DNA of 64,000 nucleotides from Allohoeflea poritis (GTDB taxonomy: Bacteria > Pseudomonadota > Alphaproteobacteria > Rhizobiales > Rhizobiaceae). Shown here in pieces: positions 28,972 to 37,296 of this stretch. The stretch lies in contig NZ_JAPJZH010000010.1 of NCBI RefSeq assembly GCF_027889715.1, positions 124,001-188,000 on the forward strand, written 5' to 3'. Every line of letters begins with the position of its first letter. The first letter of the stretch is position 1. The notes under the pieces were generated by a model. The model searched no databases. It saw only the letters and a list, made by a program, of their open reading frames with translations, and was not told where the DNA came from. The position numbers and the translations under genes are program-made.

Positions 28972-29463
28972 TTAATTCCCATGTGTTTTGAGAAACAAAA
29001 GGCAATCACTGAATGGGGACTCTCCAGCCAGTTTCTTGACCTCTTCTTGCCGCAACGCTGTGGCTGAAATATCTGACAGCCCGTACTTTTCAGGTGCGTC
29101 GTCTCCAAACAGATTTTCGTATGCTTGGCTGTCCAAGGTCTCGACAAATCTGGCGCAGATTGCCTTCAGATCAGAAGTAAGTTCTGATTCTCCGCTTTGC
29201 ACGAGTTCGCACCGTAGGACGGACTGCAGCAAGTCACCGTCGTAGAAATCACCGGATGCAAACGGATTCCCGCGGATTACATCCATGGCCGGTGGGAGCA
29301 AATGAACCAGGCCGATATTCTGACCGATCATGATCCGCAGATCCTCGACAGAGAACTGATCGATCGGTTTGTGTCGCAATGCATGACAGGTCTGAACAAG
29401 ATAGGAGTCATACTCGGCTTCACCCCAGTAATCATCCTCAAGTTCCTCTAGCGTCTTACTCAT
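28972..29463 (-). CDS. Orphan CdiI-type contact-dependent inhibition immunity protein
   Basis: This 163-residue acidic protein has the pattern I know from CdiI-family immunity proteins. It opens LEELEDDYWGE, continues DSYLVQTCHALRHKPIDQF and SVEDLRIMIGQNIGLVHLLPPA (split across about 24-60), and then GDFYDGDLLQSVL (about 72-84). Such proteins bind and neutralise the C-terminal toxin of CdiA or similar polymorphic toxins. The ATG at 29463 has AGGAAAG upstream. The gene is AT-richer than parC and the methyltransferase on either side, which suggests transfer. No toxin, CdiB or Rhs gene is seen nearby. The assignment rests on remembered family pattern. Confidence 0.72.
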   Translation of the reverse strand: MSKTLEELEDDYWGEAEYDSYLVQTCHALRHKPIDQFSVEDLRIMIGQNIGLVHLLPPAMDVIRGNPFASGDFYDGDLLQSVLRCELVQSGESELTSDLKAICARFVETLDSQAYENLFGDDAPEKYGLSDISATALRQEEVKKLAGESPFSDCLLFLKTHGN

Positions 29464-29580
29464 CTTTCTTTCCTGAAGCGCACCTTGTCGTTTAGTTGGG
29501 GACTCATGTAATATCGCTACAAAGCTCACCAAATATCAAATGCCACCATTTGTAGCATCCTGCCGACAGGAGCAGAATCC

Positions 29581-30369
29581 ATGGATTCGCGCGAGGTCGC
29601 CGTTCATTGGGAAAACAATGCCGAGACATGGACGCGGACCACGCGCGCCGGTCACGATGTCTATCGGGACGCGTTGAACACACCGGCCTTTCTGGCGATG
29701 CTGCCGCCGGTCGAAGGCCTTGAGGGCCTCGATGTCGGCTGCGGGGAGGGCACCAATACCCGCAGGATCGCGGAGCTGGGCGCCCGCATGACCGGCATCG
29801 ACATCGCGCCGACCTTCATCCGCCATGCGAGGCAGGCCGAAACCGAACGGCCTCTTGGTATCGCGTACCGGGAAGCCGACGCGCTGGCGCTTTCCTTCGG
29901 CGATGCAAGTTTCGATTTCGCCACGGCCTTCATGTCCCTCATGGACATGCCGCACCAGGACAGGGCGCTTGCCGAAATACTCCGCGTGCTGCGTCCGGGC
30001 GGATTCCTGCAGTTCTCCATCCTGCATCCCTGTTTCGTGCCGCCCCGGCGGCGCAATGTACGGGACGAGAACGGCGCGGCAGTGGCGGTCGAGGTCGCCG
30101 ACTACTTCAATGAGGTGGACGGCCAGGTGGAGACCTGGATGTTCTCGGACATTCCGGAAGAAGAGCGCGCGCGGCTCGACCCGTTCAGCGTGCCGCGTTT
30201 CCACCGCACGCTGTCAAGCTGGGTTGCGATGATCTGCAACGCGGGCTTTGTCATCCAGCAACTCGGCGAACCGCGCGCATCCGATGAAACGGCCCGGCGA
30301 CACCCGGTCGTGGCCGACACACAGGTCGCGCCAATCTTTCTGCATGTTCGGGCCGGAAAGCCTGCTTGA
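29581..30369 (+). CDS. Class I SAM-dependent methyltransferase
   Basis: This 262-residue protein has a Methyltransf_11/25 type core. Motif I is LDVGCGEGTNTRRIAE (about 49-64), followed by an acidic turn (TGIDIAP), ADALALSF and a post-motif VLRPGGFLQFSILHPC. The substrate is not predictable from the C-terminal part. The start at 29581 directly follows an AGGAGCAGAATCC stretch that can act as ribosome site. The SGNH hydrolase starts 170 nt downstream on the same strand with its own ribosome site. Confidence 0.88.
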   Translation: MDSREVAVHWENNAETWTRTTRAGHDVYRDALNTPAFLAMLPPVEGLEGLDVGCGEGTNTRRIAELGARMTGIDIAPTFIRHARQAETERPLGIAYREADALALSFGDASFDFATAFMSLMDMPHQDRALAEILRVLRPGGFLQFSILHPCFVPPRRRNVRDENGAAVAVEVADYFNEVDGQVETWMFSDIPEEERARLDPFSVPRFHRTLSSWVAMICNAGFVIQQLGEPRASDETARRHPVVADTQVAPIFLHVRAGKPA

Positions 30370-30539
30370 TGTCCCTGGAAGAGGTCTGCCTACAAGCCGC
30401 AGTTTAGGCTTTGCAGACAAAAGAGCGCTCATCCTTTGCAGCATTGTTGTCCGAGGCGTTCGTTTCCATGGACCGCGGTCCCGGTATCCGCCTACAATCC
30501 TGCAGGCCGGTTCGGGCCTGTCCGATTCGGGAGGACATC

Positions 30540-31175
30540 ATGCGGGATCTGCGCATTTGCTTTGTCGGCGACAGCTACATCAACGGGTCCGGCGATGAGC
30601 AGTGCCTTGGCTGGATCGGGCGCCTTTGCAAGGCGCGGTTCAACCGGCAATTCCGGCTGACCTTCTATGATCTCGGTATTCGCGGCGCCACCACCGACGA
30701 GATCCGCGGACGATGGGTGGCCGAATGCGCGGCGCGTTTTCCGGACGGCGCGGACAATCGCGTGGTGCTTCAGTTCGGCATCAATGATGTCGCCGAGATT
30801 GTCGGCTCCGGCCGGCGCGTGGAAGAGGAAGCTTCGGTTGCCAATGCCGAAGCGATCGCGCGCGAAGCGGCATCACGCTATCCGACGCTGTGGGTGGGTG
30901 TCCCGCCGGCCAATGTCGCATGCTCGCCCATGCGGCCAAGCGAGGGGCTGGAAATCGATTTCTCGCAGGAAACGGCAATCGCGCTCAACCGGCGTTATGC
31001 CGAACTGGCTGCAAAGCTTGGCGTTCCCTACCTCGATATTCAGACGCCGCTTCTGGCGGACAAACGCTACATGGACAGTCTCACAAAGGGTGACCGCATG
31101 CATTGCGACGGCTCGGGATACGCTATCATGGCCGATCTCGTCGACAAATGGGACGCCTGGGCGGATTGGTTTTAG
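30540..31175 (+). CDS. SGNH/GDSL-family hydrolase
   Basis: This 211-residue cytoplasmic hydrolase of the lipase/acyl-esterase SGNH fold has block I as ICFVGDSYINGSGD (nucleophile Ser about 11), a Gly in block II, block III as FGINDVAEI (about 78), and block V as GDRMHCDGSGY, which supplies the Asp/His pair. No signal peptide is visible. The ATG at 30540 has GGGAGGA 5 nt upstream, while an in-frame opening at 30411 has no ribosome site and encodes a non-family leader. Substrate is unknown; small esters or thioesters are typical. Confidence 0.87.
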   Translation: MRDLRICFVGDSYINGSGDEQCLGWIGRLCKARFNRQFRLTFYDLGIRGATTDEIRGRWVAECAARFPDGADNRVVLQFGINDVAEIVGSGRRVEEEASVANAEAIAREAASRYPTLWVGVPPANVACSPMRPSEGLEIDFSQETAIALNRRYAELAAKLGVPYLDIQTPLLADKRYMDSLTKGDRMHCDGSGYAIMADLVDKWDAWADWF

Positions 31176-31333
31176 ATCCGGGGCCTTGGGGAGGCGGCGG
31201 TTCGGGTGTATGGTGGCAGGTTGATCTCGCGCCAGGGAAGAAGCGGTGTCCAGCCCTTGCGTCGCCGCGCCCTGCGTTTCGCCTCGAAGCTGCGCAGAAG
31301 ATGTTTGACATCCAACCGCTGCAAAGGGGACAT
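31172..31333 (-). pseudogene. Probable 3' remnant of a GFA-family gene
   Basis: A short minus-strand frame (53 codons if read from an ATG at 31333) ends with FEAKRRARRRKGWTPLLPW. This closely matches the C-terminal DNETEAERRARRRKSWTP of the intact GFA gene at 32078-32557. At DNA level 31245-31286 and 32160-32201 agree at 37 of 42 positions by hand count. The zinc-binding cysteine half of the family is absent. Its stop overlaps the SGNH hydrolase stop. It could instead be a small real protein. The remainder of the 376-nt gap up to 31551 holds nothing else I can support. Confidence 0.35.
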
Positions 31334-31551
31334 GTCCTCAATGTGGCTATGCTTGCGGTTTCTCCTCGCCCAGCCATTTCAGCAAGGCTTTCAAGAAGCG
31401 GTTTGAGGGAGATTTCATCGCTGCGGAAAGCATCGTGGAACAAATGTTACATGGCTGCGACACTTGTGATGCGCCCGTCTATTGCGGTGGGCCGAATGCC
31501 GGCTAAACTTCCTCCTGCTCCCGAAATCGATCGGAATTGGAAGGAACGGTC

Positions 31552-31935
31552 ATGCCCCGCACAAAGCAGTTCTACGCCCTGATTGTTTCCCTGAGTGCTA
31601 TACTCTTTTTTGCCAGCCCGGCGCTCGCAGCTGACGCTCCGGCACCGTCCGGCGCAGAAAAGGTCAGCGAACAACCCCGCCGAGGCGGAACACACACGCT
31701 TTATCGGAGTTCGAAATCAGCGACTGAGATTGTCCAGGCCTACCAGACAACTCTTGAATCGGACGGCTGGACCATCCAGAGCAGCGGCAGTGGTGGCGGG
31801 TCGTATGGCGGTGGCGGCGGTCTGACGGCGTCCAAGGATAGCCAATACCTTGTCATGACCGCCGGTGGACAGGCCGGCGCAACAAACATTGACCTCTGCG
31901 TATGGCCGTCAAAGCCGTCCAATGACGATTGCTAG
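31552..31935 (+). CDS. Small secreted protein of unknown function
   Basis: This 127-residue protein has a strong Sec signal peptide (FYALIVSLSAILFFASPALA, cleavage about residue 27). The mature part has a compact predicted alpha/beta segment (HTLYRSSKSATEIVQAYQ, TTLESDGWTIQ), then a glycine-serine-rich linker (about 88-99) and a final strand with a late cysteine pair (LCVW ... DDC). The segment resembles proteins that place a short helix and strand after export, but I cannot name the family. AAGGAACGG upstream supports the ATG at 31552. It stands alone between the remnant and the GFA gene. Confidence 0.78.
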   Translation: MPRTKQFYALIVSLSAILFFASPALAADAPAPSGAEKVSEQPRRGGTHTLYRSSKSATEIVQAYQTTLESDGWTIQSSGSGGGSYGGGGGLTASKDSQYLVMTAGGQAGATNIDLCVWPSKPSNDDC

Positions 31936-32077
31936 TGCATATTCTGGAATCATACTTCCGAGGCTTCCGTTGATGCGGCGTCCAACCTGACCATCCGTCA
32001 TGAATGGCTTGCCAATGCGACACCGCTGCAGAAGAAGGATTCTGGGACGCGAGCCGCTTTTCGGCCTGTTATCGCCG

Positions 32078-32557
32078 TCACTTTGGCGAGTTGCCTTCTG
32101 TAACACGGAGCAGGTTGGCCGAGCGGCTTCCAGTGGTTGCCTGCCAATCTAACGTCACTGGTGTCCAGCTCTTGCGCCGGCGTGCCCTGCGTTCCGCCTC
32201 GGTCTCGTTGTCATAGTTTGCCGCAACGGGGTCGGCTGTGAAACTGTCGCGGCTGTCCAGGCTGTTGACGACAACGAGCGCCCGCTCCGGTTCATCCACG
32301 GTTATCGCCGCGACATAGACACCGCAAATACGGCAGATCAGATATTCGGCGGTGCCGAGGCCAAAGCGGTAGCGGTTCACCTCCGCCTTGTCGCCGATCC
32401 TTATTTCGAGGTGCCCCTCGGGATCAGCGACGGCCAGCACATTGTGCTTTCGGCAGAAGGCGCATTGGCAGGCAACCGGCCTGATGCGGTCCGGCGCGAT
32501 TTTCGTGCTGAAGGTGATGGCGATATTGCCGCAGTGGCAGCCGCCCGTGTGTTCCAT
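32078..32557 (-). CDS. GFA family (CENP-V/GFA domain) zinc protein
   Basis: This 159-residue protein belongs to the glutathione-dependent formaldehyde-activating-enzyme-like family. It shows the zinc-binding cysteines of that fold: GGCHCGN (about 5-11), CQCAFCRKH (about 30-38) and CRICGVY (about 73-79). True GFA activity has been questioned for the family, so the role is open. GAGGAGG just upstream supports the ATG at 32557. It follows the DMT exporter by 10 nt on the same strand and is likely co-transcribed with it. Confidence 0.9.
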   Translation of the reverse strand: MEHTGGCHCGNIAITFSTKIAPDRIRPVACQCAFCRKHNVLAVADPEGHLEIRIGDKAEVNRYRFGLGTAEYLICRICGVYVAAITVDEPERALVVVNSLDSRDSFTADPVAANYDNETEAERRARRRKSWTPVTLDWQATTGSRSANLLRVTEGNSPK

Positions 32558-32567
32558 TCGTGCCTCC

Positions 32568-33440
32568 TCAATCCTGCGCCGGGCGGTGAATCGCAATGCC
32601 GGTCATCACCAGCGCAATACCCGCAATATCGCGCATTGTCGGGATCTGTGCCAATATGATTGCCGCGATGATGGTCGCCGTTGCCGGCAGCAGTGCCAGC
32701 ATCAGGGCGAAACTGGCGCGGGGCAGGCGGGACATGGCGAGTTGATCGCAGATATAGGGAACCACCGACGAGCAGATCCCGACCGCAATGCCTGCAAGCA
32801 CGAGTTCCGCGTGGCCGAAAACCCGAAGCGCCTCGGCAAAGCCGACCGGCATCAGGAACAAAAACGCGAGCAGCATCGCCGCGCCGAGGATTTCGACGCC
32901 GCCGCTTGCACCTTGCGCCGCCGCCCTATGGCCGAGGATGATGTAGCCGACGAAGAGCACCGCGTTGAGTGCCGCGAAGGCGAGCCCGAGCGGATCGGTT
33001 GACCAAGTCGCGTCGATCAGGATGTAGACACCGGTAGCGGCAATAACGAGTGCCAGCACGTTGCGCCGCGTACGCAAACCATAAAGCGCGACGGCAATCG
33101 TGCCGATGAACTCCATCGCGGCGACCAGGCTCATCGGCAGGCGGTCGAGCGCCAGATAAAAGGATGTGTTCATCACCGCCAGGCAAAGTCCGAGGCCGAC
33201 GAGCAGAAGGCGCACGCGCCCGTCTGCCTTCCGGATGGTCCGCCAGGGCCGGGTCAGCGGCGCGAGAACAAGCGCGGCCGAGGCCATGCGGAACCAGGCG
33301 ACGCCGAGCACCCCGACGGCGGGAAAAAGAAGCACGGCGAAGGACGGGCCGAGATAGTGGAATATGGCGCTGATGCCGAACCAGATCTGGGGAGGGACCG
33401 CTTTGGAGGCCCGGTTCAGGATCGTTCTATTGGCGGACAT
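32568..33440 (-). CDS. EamA/DMT-superfamily exporter (RhtA-like)
   Basis: This 290-residue inner-membrane protein has ten hydrophobic helices in two EamA repeats, with the arrangement of RhtA-type threonine/homoserine exporters (FRMASAALVLAPLTRP, SLVAAMEFIGTIAVALYG, SSVVPYICDQLAMSRLP). AAGGAG 5 nt upstream of the ATG at 33440 fixes the start. It is divergent from an Lrp/AsnC regulator whose gene starts about 100 nt away, a common layout for amino-acid exporters controlled by their substrate. The actual substrate is inference. Confidence 0.88.
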   Translation of the reverse strand: MSANRTILNRASKAVPPQIWFGISAIFHYLGPSFAVLLFPAVGVLGVAWFRMASAALVLAPLTRPWRTIRKADGRVRLLLVGLGLCLAVMNTSFYLALDRLPMSLVAAMEFIGTIAVALYGLRTRRNVLALVIAATGVYILIDATWSTDPLGLAFAALNAVLFVGYIILGHRAAAQGASGGVEILGAAMLLAFLFLMPVGFAEALRVFGHAELVLAGIAVGICSSVVPYICDQLAMSRLPRASFALMLALLPATATIIAAIILAQIPTMRDIAGIALVMTGIAIHRPAQD

Positions 33441-33541
33441 ATAGGCTCCTTGTCGCTTAAGGATAGCAAGCCTATTGTGCAATCTGAATGAGTGGTTCTC
33501 GGACCAGATGCGAATATGGATTTGAAAAACAGGATTTTCCG

Positions 33542-34018
33542 GTGAAACGCCTTCGATATGAAAACAGCGACCTGGACCGGATCGACGCGGCCATCCTCAA
33601 GTTTCTGATCGAGGACGCGCGAACGAGCGTGGCCGAGTTGGCACGGAGGGTCGAACTGTCCGCGCCAAGCGTCTCGGAACGCATCAGGCGGCTCGAGGAG
33701 GCAGGCGTCATACGCGGCTACACACTCGACATCGACCCCGCGGCCATCGGACTGCCGCTGACGGTCTGGATACGGATACGGCCGTTGCCGGGCGCCCTGA
33801 GCCGCGTCGCCGAAATTCTCAGGGCCCGCCCGGAAATCGTCGAATGCGACCGGATCACCGGCGACGACTGCTATGTTGCGCGCGCCCATGTGTCGGATGT
33901 CGCGGCACTCGAGGTCCTGATAGACACATTCGCCGATTGCGCATCGACCAACACATCCGTCGTCCAGTCTTCGCCCGTCGCCAGGCGGCTTCCGCCGGTG
34001 ACCGGCGGGCAGGGGTGA
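33542..34018 (+). CDS. Lrp/AsnC family transcriptional regulator
   Basis: This 158-residue regulator has an N-terminal helix-turn-helix (LDRIDAAILKFLIEDARTSV, VAELARRVELSAPSVSERIR) and a C-terminal RAM/AsnC ligand domain (VWIRIRPLPGALSRV ... ITGDDCYVARAHV). It most likely controls the divergent DMT exporter in response to an amino acid. The GTG at 33542 with AGGA 7 nt upstream is preferred. An ATG at 33488 has no ribosome site and would add 18 residues. The end is 30 nt before the convergent DUF2000 gene. Confidence 0.9.
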   Translation: MKRLRYENSDLDRIDAAILKFLIEDARTSVAELARRVELSAPSVSERIRRLEEAGVIRGYTLDIDPAAIGLPLTVWIRIRPLPGALSRVAEILRARPEIVECDRITGDDCYVARAHVSDVAALEVLIDTFADCASTNTSVVQSSPVARRLPPVTGGQG

Positions 34019-34048
34019 GGATATTCTGACCGGCGTGGCGCGAGACCG

Positions 34049-34456
34049 TCAGGGATGCATCTTTGCGCCCTTCGTGATCTTGTCGACGATCTTCCGGTCG
34101 TCGCGAAGTGCCAGGCCGACGAGATTCAATTCGTAGGTCGGGAACTGCTTCACGGCAGCCCGGTTGGCTGCATCGTGGCCGGTGGCAAACATCTCCTCGA
34201 TATAGATTGCCATTTCGGCCCCGCGTCCCAGCGCCCGCGCGTGAATCCTGGCAAGGCCGGCCGCGTCGGCGGCAAGCACGATCATCGGCTGGATCATCAG
34301 CGGGCTGTAGGTCTTGCCGCTTGCATCCTCGTAACGCTCGCCCAGGAGATCGGCGTTGGCGCCGAGAACGCCGCTCGTCAGGAAGGCGGTCACATTGAGC
34401 TTCTGCCAGACCAGGAGGTCATCCCGCACGATGATGGCGATCTTTGTTTCGAACAC
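34049..34456 (-). CDS. DUF2000 family protein
   Basis: This 135-residue protein matches the DUF2000 pattern as I remember it: FETKIAIIVRDDLLVWQKLN at the N-terminus, LIQPMIVLAAD-like centre (SPLMIQPMIVLAADA) and a C-terminal half with MAIYIEEMFATGHDAANR and DRKIVDKITKGAKMHP. It folds like a peptidyl-tRNA hydrolase 2 relative, but the cellular role is unknown. It diverges from an Lrp-type regulator (34584-35060), which probably controls it. Confidence 0.85.
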   Translation of the reverse strand: MFETKIAIIVRDDLLVWQKLNVTAFLTSGVLGANADLLGERYEDASGKTYSPLMIQPMIVLAADAAGLARIHARALGRGAEMAIYIEEMFATGHDAANRAAVKQFPTYELNLVGLALRDDRKIVDKITKGAKMHP

Positions 34457-34583
34457 GATATTGCCTCATATTGTTCGATATTTTCGGAAAATTGGGAGCC
34501 ATAATTTCTTCAATTGTCAAAAATGAAATATATTATTCGGAATGCATGCAGGCAAACGAATCTCATTCGGAGGAATGGTTGAA

Positions 34584-35060
34584 ATGGCGTCCCTGGACCG
34601 AACAGATCACAGAATTCTGGCGCTTTTGTCGAAGAATGCACGGATGAGCAACAAGGAACTCGCCCATGCGGTGGACCTGTCGCCCTCAAGCGTTCACGAA
34701 CGGACCCGGCGTCTGTTCGAAAACGGCGTGCTGGCGGGTGCGCATGCGGATGTGCGTCTGGACCGGTTAGGTCTGGCGCTGAGAGCGCTCTTGTTTGTCC
34801 AGATGTCCGAGCACGAGAAAACCAATCTCGACGCCTTCGTGAAGGGCGTGCTGCAGATCCCCGAGGTGCAGGCCGCCTGGATGATCAGCGGCCGGTTTGA
34901 CGCGGTCGTCGAACTTGTCACCCGGAATACGGACCATCTTCATCGGATCGTCGTGGAAAAATTCTCGTCGCGCGATGAAATTCACCGCATCGAGACATCG
35001 ATCATTTTCGAGAATGCAAGGCAGAACGATCTGTCGGCCACGCTGGAACTCGCGCAGTGA
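34584..35060 (+). CDS. Lrp/AsnC family transcriptional regulator
   Basis: This 158-residue regulator has the HTH LDRTDHRILALLSKNARMSN, KELAHAVDLSPSSVHERTRR and an AsnC ligand domain (LFVQMSEHEKTNLDAFV ... WMISGRFDAVVELV). GGAGGA precedes two candidate ATGs. The one at 34584 has a workable 10-nt spacing, while 34575 is directly adjacent to the Shine-Dalgarno. It is divergent from the DUF2000 gene across a roughly 127-nt AT-rich region, which probably contains the operator. Confidence 0.9.
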   Translation: MASLDRTDHRILALLSKNARMSNKELAHAVDLSPSSVHERTRRLFENGVLAGAHADVRLDRLGLALRALLFVQMSEHEKTNLDAFVKGVLQIPEVQAAWMISGRFDAVVELVTRNTDHLHRIVVEKFSSRDEIHRIETSIIFENARQNDLSATLELAQ

Positions 35061-35108
35061 AAGGCACGCGGCCTTCCCATGGCTGACGCCGCCATGCGCC
35101 GGCATCGG

Positions 35109-36230
35109 CTATAGAAAACGCTCCAGATAGTCGTCCGAATAATCGACCTCAAGCTCAATCCAGATGGGCAGGTGGTCTGACATTTCGAACGTGGTCCATT
35201 GACGGTAACTGCGCGGAAAATTGGTGTAGGGGTCCTTCTTGTTCGCCTTGCGCTGTGCGTCGCAGACCGGCTTGTAATGCGCCAGCATGTCCTTGTGCGA
35301 AATCCGCCGTGTCGGACCTTTCTTCTCCGCCTCGGGCAATTCATCGAATTCCTTTTCGGGGTAGGGCCCGAAAATGGCTCTGCGCCAGTCGAAGAGGCCG
35401 TGGCGGATCAGCTTTGTCTTGCGGGTGGCCGCGCCCTTGTCGGTGAATGCCATCTGGTCGTAGAGCTTGTCGCCGCCCAGATTGGCGGCCGGAAACTGCG
35501 GCACCACCATCTTGCTGTCCCGCAGCGCCTTCATGATTTTTCCGTCGGCGGATTCGATGTTCATGTCGCCGAGGAAGATGTAGACCTGATCTTCCTTCTT
35601 CGCGCGCTGGATCAGCAGTTTCGTGATTGCCGTGATCTCATCGGCCCGCATCTTCTTCTCCTTGGCGGAATCGCCGCCGAATACGATGTGGGTGGAACAC
35701 AGGCAGAAGCGGAACCAGCCGGCCTGGAAGGCCGCGAAGAACGGCGAGCGCGCCAGCTGATCGCTGTTTTCGAGATCGTCGGGATCGACCACCAGCTCGC
35801 CGATCAGCCGGCGGAAGAAAACACGATCGGTGTTGTACACGAAAGCCATGCGCTCATTGTTGCCGCCTTTGTGGGTCGACACGTCGGAGACGAAATATTC
35901 CCAATTCGGTCCCAGCAGCTTGCGAAGACGTTCGAGCGGGGCGAGGTCGCTCTTGACCTCTTGTATTGCGCAGATGTCGAAATTGCTGATGATCTCCGCG
36001 ATGTAATGATAGCTCTCGTCGAGCCGCTCCGCGCCGTCATCGAAAGCGCGTATGTTCCAGCTTCCGACGATCAGCGAGCGCGGCTGGCGTTTGCTGGTGA
36101 TCGTTTCTGCGAGGTCCTTGCGCAGTGTGAGCAGGCGGCTGGCGATCCAGTTCTTCTTGCCCTTGTAGTCAGGAAACTTGCCGGCATCCGGCCCATCCTC
36201 ATATGACTTCAGCCCATGGTAAAACGGCAT
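35109..36230 (-). CDS. Endonuclease/exonuclease/phosphatase (EEP) fold protein
   Basis: This 373-residue protein has the EEP catalytic blocks: SWNIRAFDDG (about 57), DICAIQEVKSD (about 85), FCLCSTHIVFGG (about 175), IFLGDMNIESADG (about 216) and SDHLPIWIEL near the C-terminus. These place the metal-binding Glu, Asp, Asn and His residues. The family covers DNases, phosphodiesterases and sphingomyelinases. Insertions between blocks and an unusual basic C-terminal part give no clear substrate. No signal peptide is seen, so it is likely cytoplasmic. Confidence 0.87.
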   Translation of the reverse strand: MPFYHGLKSYEDGPDAGKFPDYKGKKNWIASRLLTLRKDLAETITSKRQPRSLIVGSWNIRAFDDGAERLDESYHYIAEIISNFDICAIQEVKSDLAPLERLRKLLGPNWEYFVSDVSTHKGGNNERMAFVYNTDRVFFRRLIGELVVDPDDLENSDQLARSPFFAAFQAGWFRFCLCSTHIVFGGDSAKEKKMRADEITAITKLLIQRAKKEDQVYIFLGDMNIESADGKIMKALRDSKMVVPQFPAANLGGDKLYDQMAFTDKGAATRKTKLIRHGLFDWRRAIFGPYPEKEFDELPEAEKKGPTRRISHKDMLAHYKPVCDAQRKANKKDPYTNFPRSYRQWTTFEMSDHLPIWIELEVDYSDDYLERFL

Positions 36231-36416
36231 TGGTCGCTCCCCTTTTGTTCCGGATCCCGATATGGCGCGGTGCCCGGGCCGGCAAACCGCATCATCGGCA
36301 GGTTAGGCGCGTGTACGCTTCGATTATGTAGCGAATGCCACGTTTGCGTCGCCCGGGGCGGAGCCAGCCGTGCCGGCAATGCGAAGTGTGGTGTCGGCGG
36401 GCATCGGCGCTGAGCG

Positions 36417-36680
36417 TCATTCCTTTTCCACTTCCGCGCGAATGATGCGCCATTCTTCCCCGACCGATCCCGGATGGCGCGTGCGGCCCGCCCGCCGGTA
36501 CCAGTAGGCGGCGTTCGCGTCGTCGCCCTCGATCCGGTGCACCAGCGCGTGGATCCAGTCATGGAGCGGATCGCCCTCATGCGCCTGGGTGATGGTGTGT
36601 GCCTCCTCCATCTCGGTGCCGGGTTGGAGGTTTCCGCGTTCCAGCCAGTCGAGTGCTGATAGCAGATCTGCCTTGGACAT
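36417..36680 (-). CDS. Small conserved-type protein of unknown function
   Basis: This is an 87-residue acidic protein without signal peptide or membrane helix. The sequence contains a compact helical part (LLSALDWLERGNL), a His-rich central segment (DPLHDWIHALVHRIEGDD) and an aromatic helix (NAAYWYRRAGR). I recognise no family. It was accepted as real because its codon usage fits the neighbours and GAGG lies upstream of the ATG at 36680. It is not evidently in an operon. Confidence 0.62.
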   Translation of the reverse strand: MSKADLLSALDWLERGNLQPGTEMEEAHTITQAHEGDPLHDWIHALVHRIEGDDANAAYWYRRAGRTRHPGSVGEEWRIIRAEVEKE

Positions 36681-36804
36681 CGCATTTGCCTCGTTCTTCT
36701 TGTGCCGCGCATGACGCCGTCACCGGAAGGATAGCGATTCCGCAAGCAATTGCTAAGCCCCGACCGCAGTTGCGGTCTCCGGCCTGACCGAACGGAGACT
36801 TTCT

Positions 36805-37293
36805 CTAAGGGTTGGCTGGCCGCTGCGTTGTGCAGCCACGGATTTCGCCATACGTGCGCACCAGCGACACGGCGAGCTTTTCGAGCGTTTTCTGCGAAAT
36901 GTCGAACTGGCCCGTCGAAATCCTGTCCAGATCGCCGGCAATGCGCGAAAGGTCGTCCCGCACCGCCCGGATGTCTTCTTTCGTCTGGCTGTCCAGCAGC
37001 GATTGGGGGTCGCCGAGAATGCCCGCAACCTGCTGCTCCAGCCGCTCGAACTCCGCATAGGCGGCGTCGATTTCCTGAAAGAGGCGTTTTGCATCCTCGT
37101 CGATCTCGTGCAGCACGCCGGATTTCACCTCCGTCATGGTGTCGTCCACGAGGGAGCGGGTGGAATTCACCAGCGTGAGCCCGGCAATGGCCGCAATCGC
37201 AGCCAAAAGCAGCGTCGCATTGAGCAGCGGCCGCAGGACGGACCACGTGGCCGCAGCCCCGCGCAGGAGACGTTCCTTCCAGATCGGGTTCAT
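36805..37293 (-). CDS. Membrane-anchored coiled-coil protein
   Basis: This 162-residue protein has one N-terminal transmembrane helix (about 23-42). A long helical region follows, rich in Glu, Asp and Leu heptads (DAAYAEFERLEQQVAG, VRDDLSRIAGDLDRIS), and probably projects into the periplasm. No enzyme motif is visible. Its ATG lies 3 nt downstream of the stop of the multi-helix protein at 37297-37887, so the two are almost certainly made together, perhaps as one membrane complex. Confidence 0.7.
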   Translation of the reverse strand: MNPIWKERLLRGAAATWSVLRPLLNATLLLAAIAAIAGLTLVNSTRSLVDDTMTEVKSGVLHEIDEDAKRLFQEIDAAYAEFERLEQQVAGILGDPQSLLDSQTKEDIRAVRDDLSRIAGDLDRISTGQFDISQKTLEKLAVSLVRTYGEIRGCTTQRPANP

Positions 37294-37296
37294 TGC

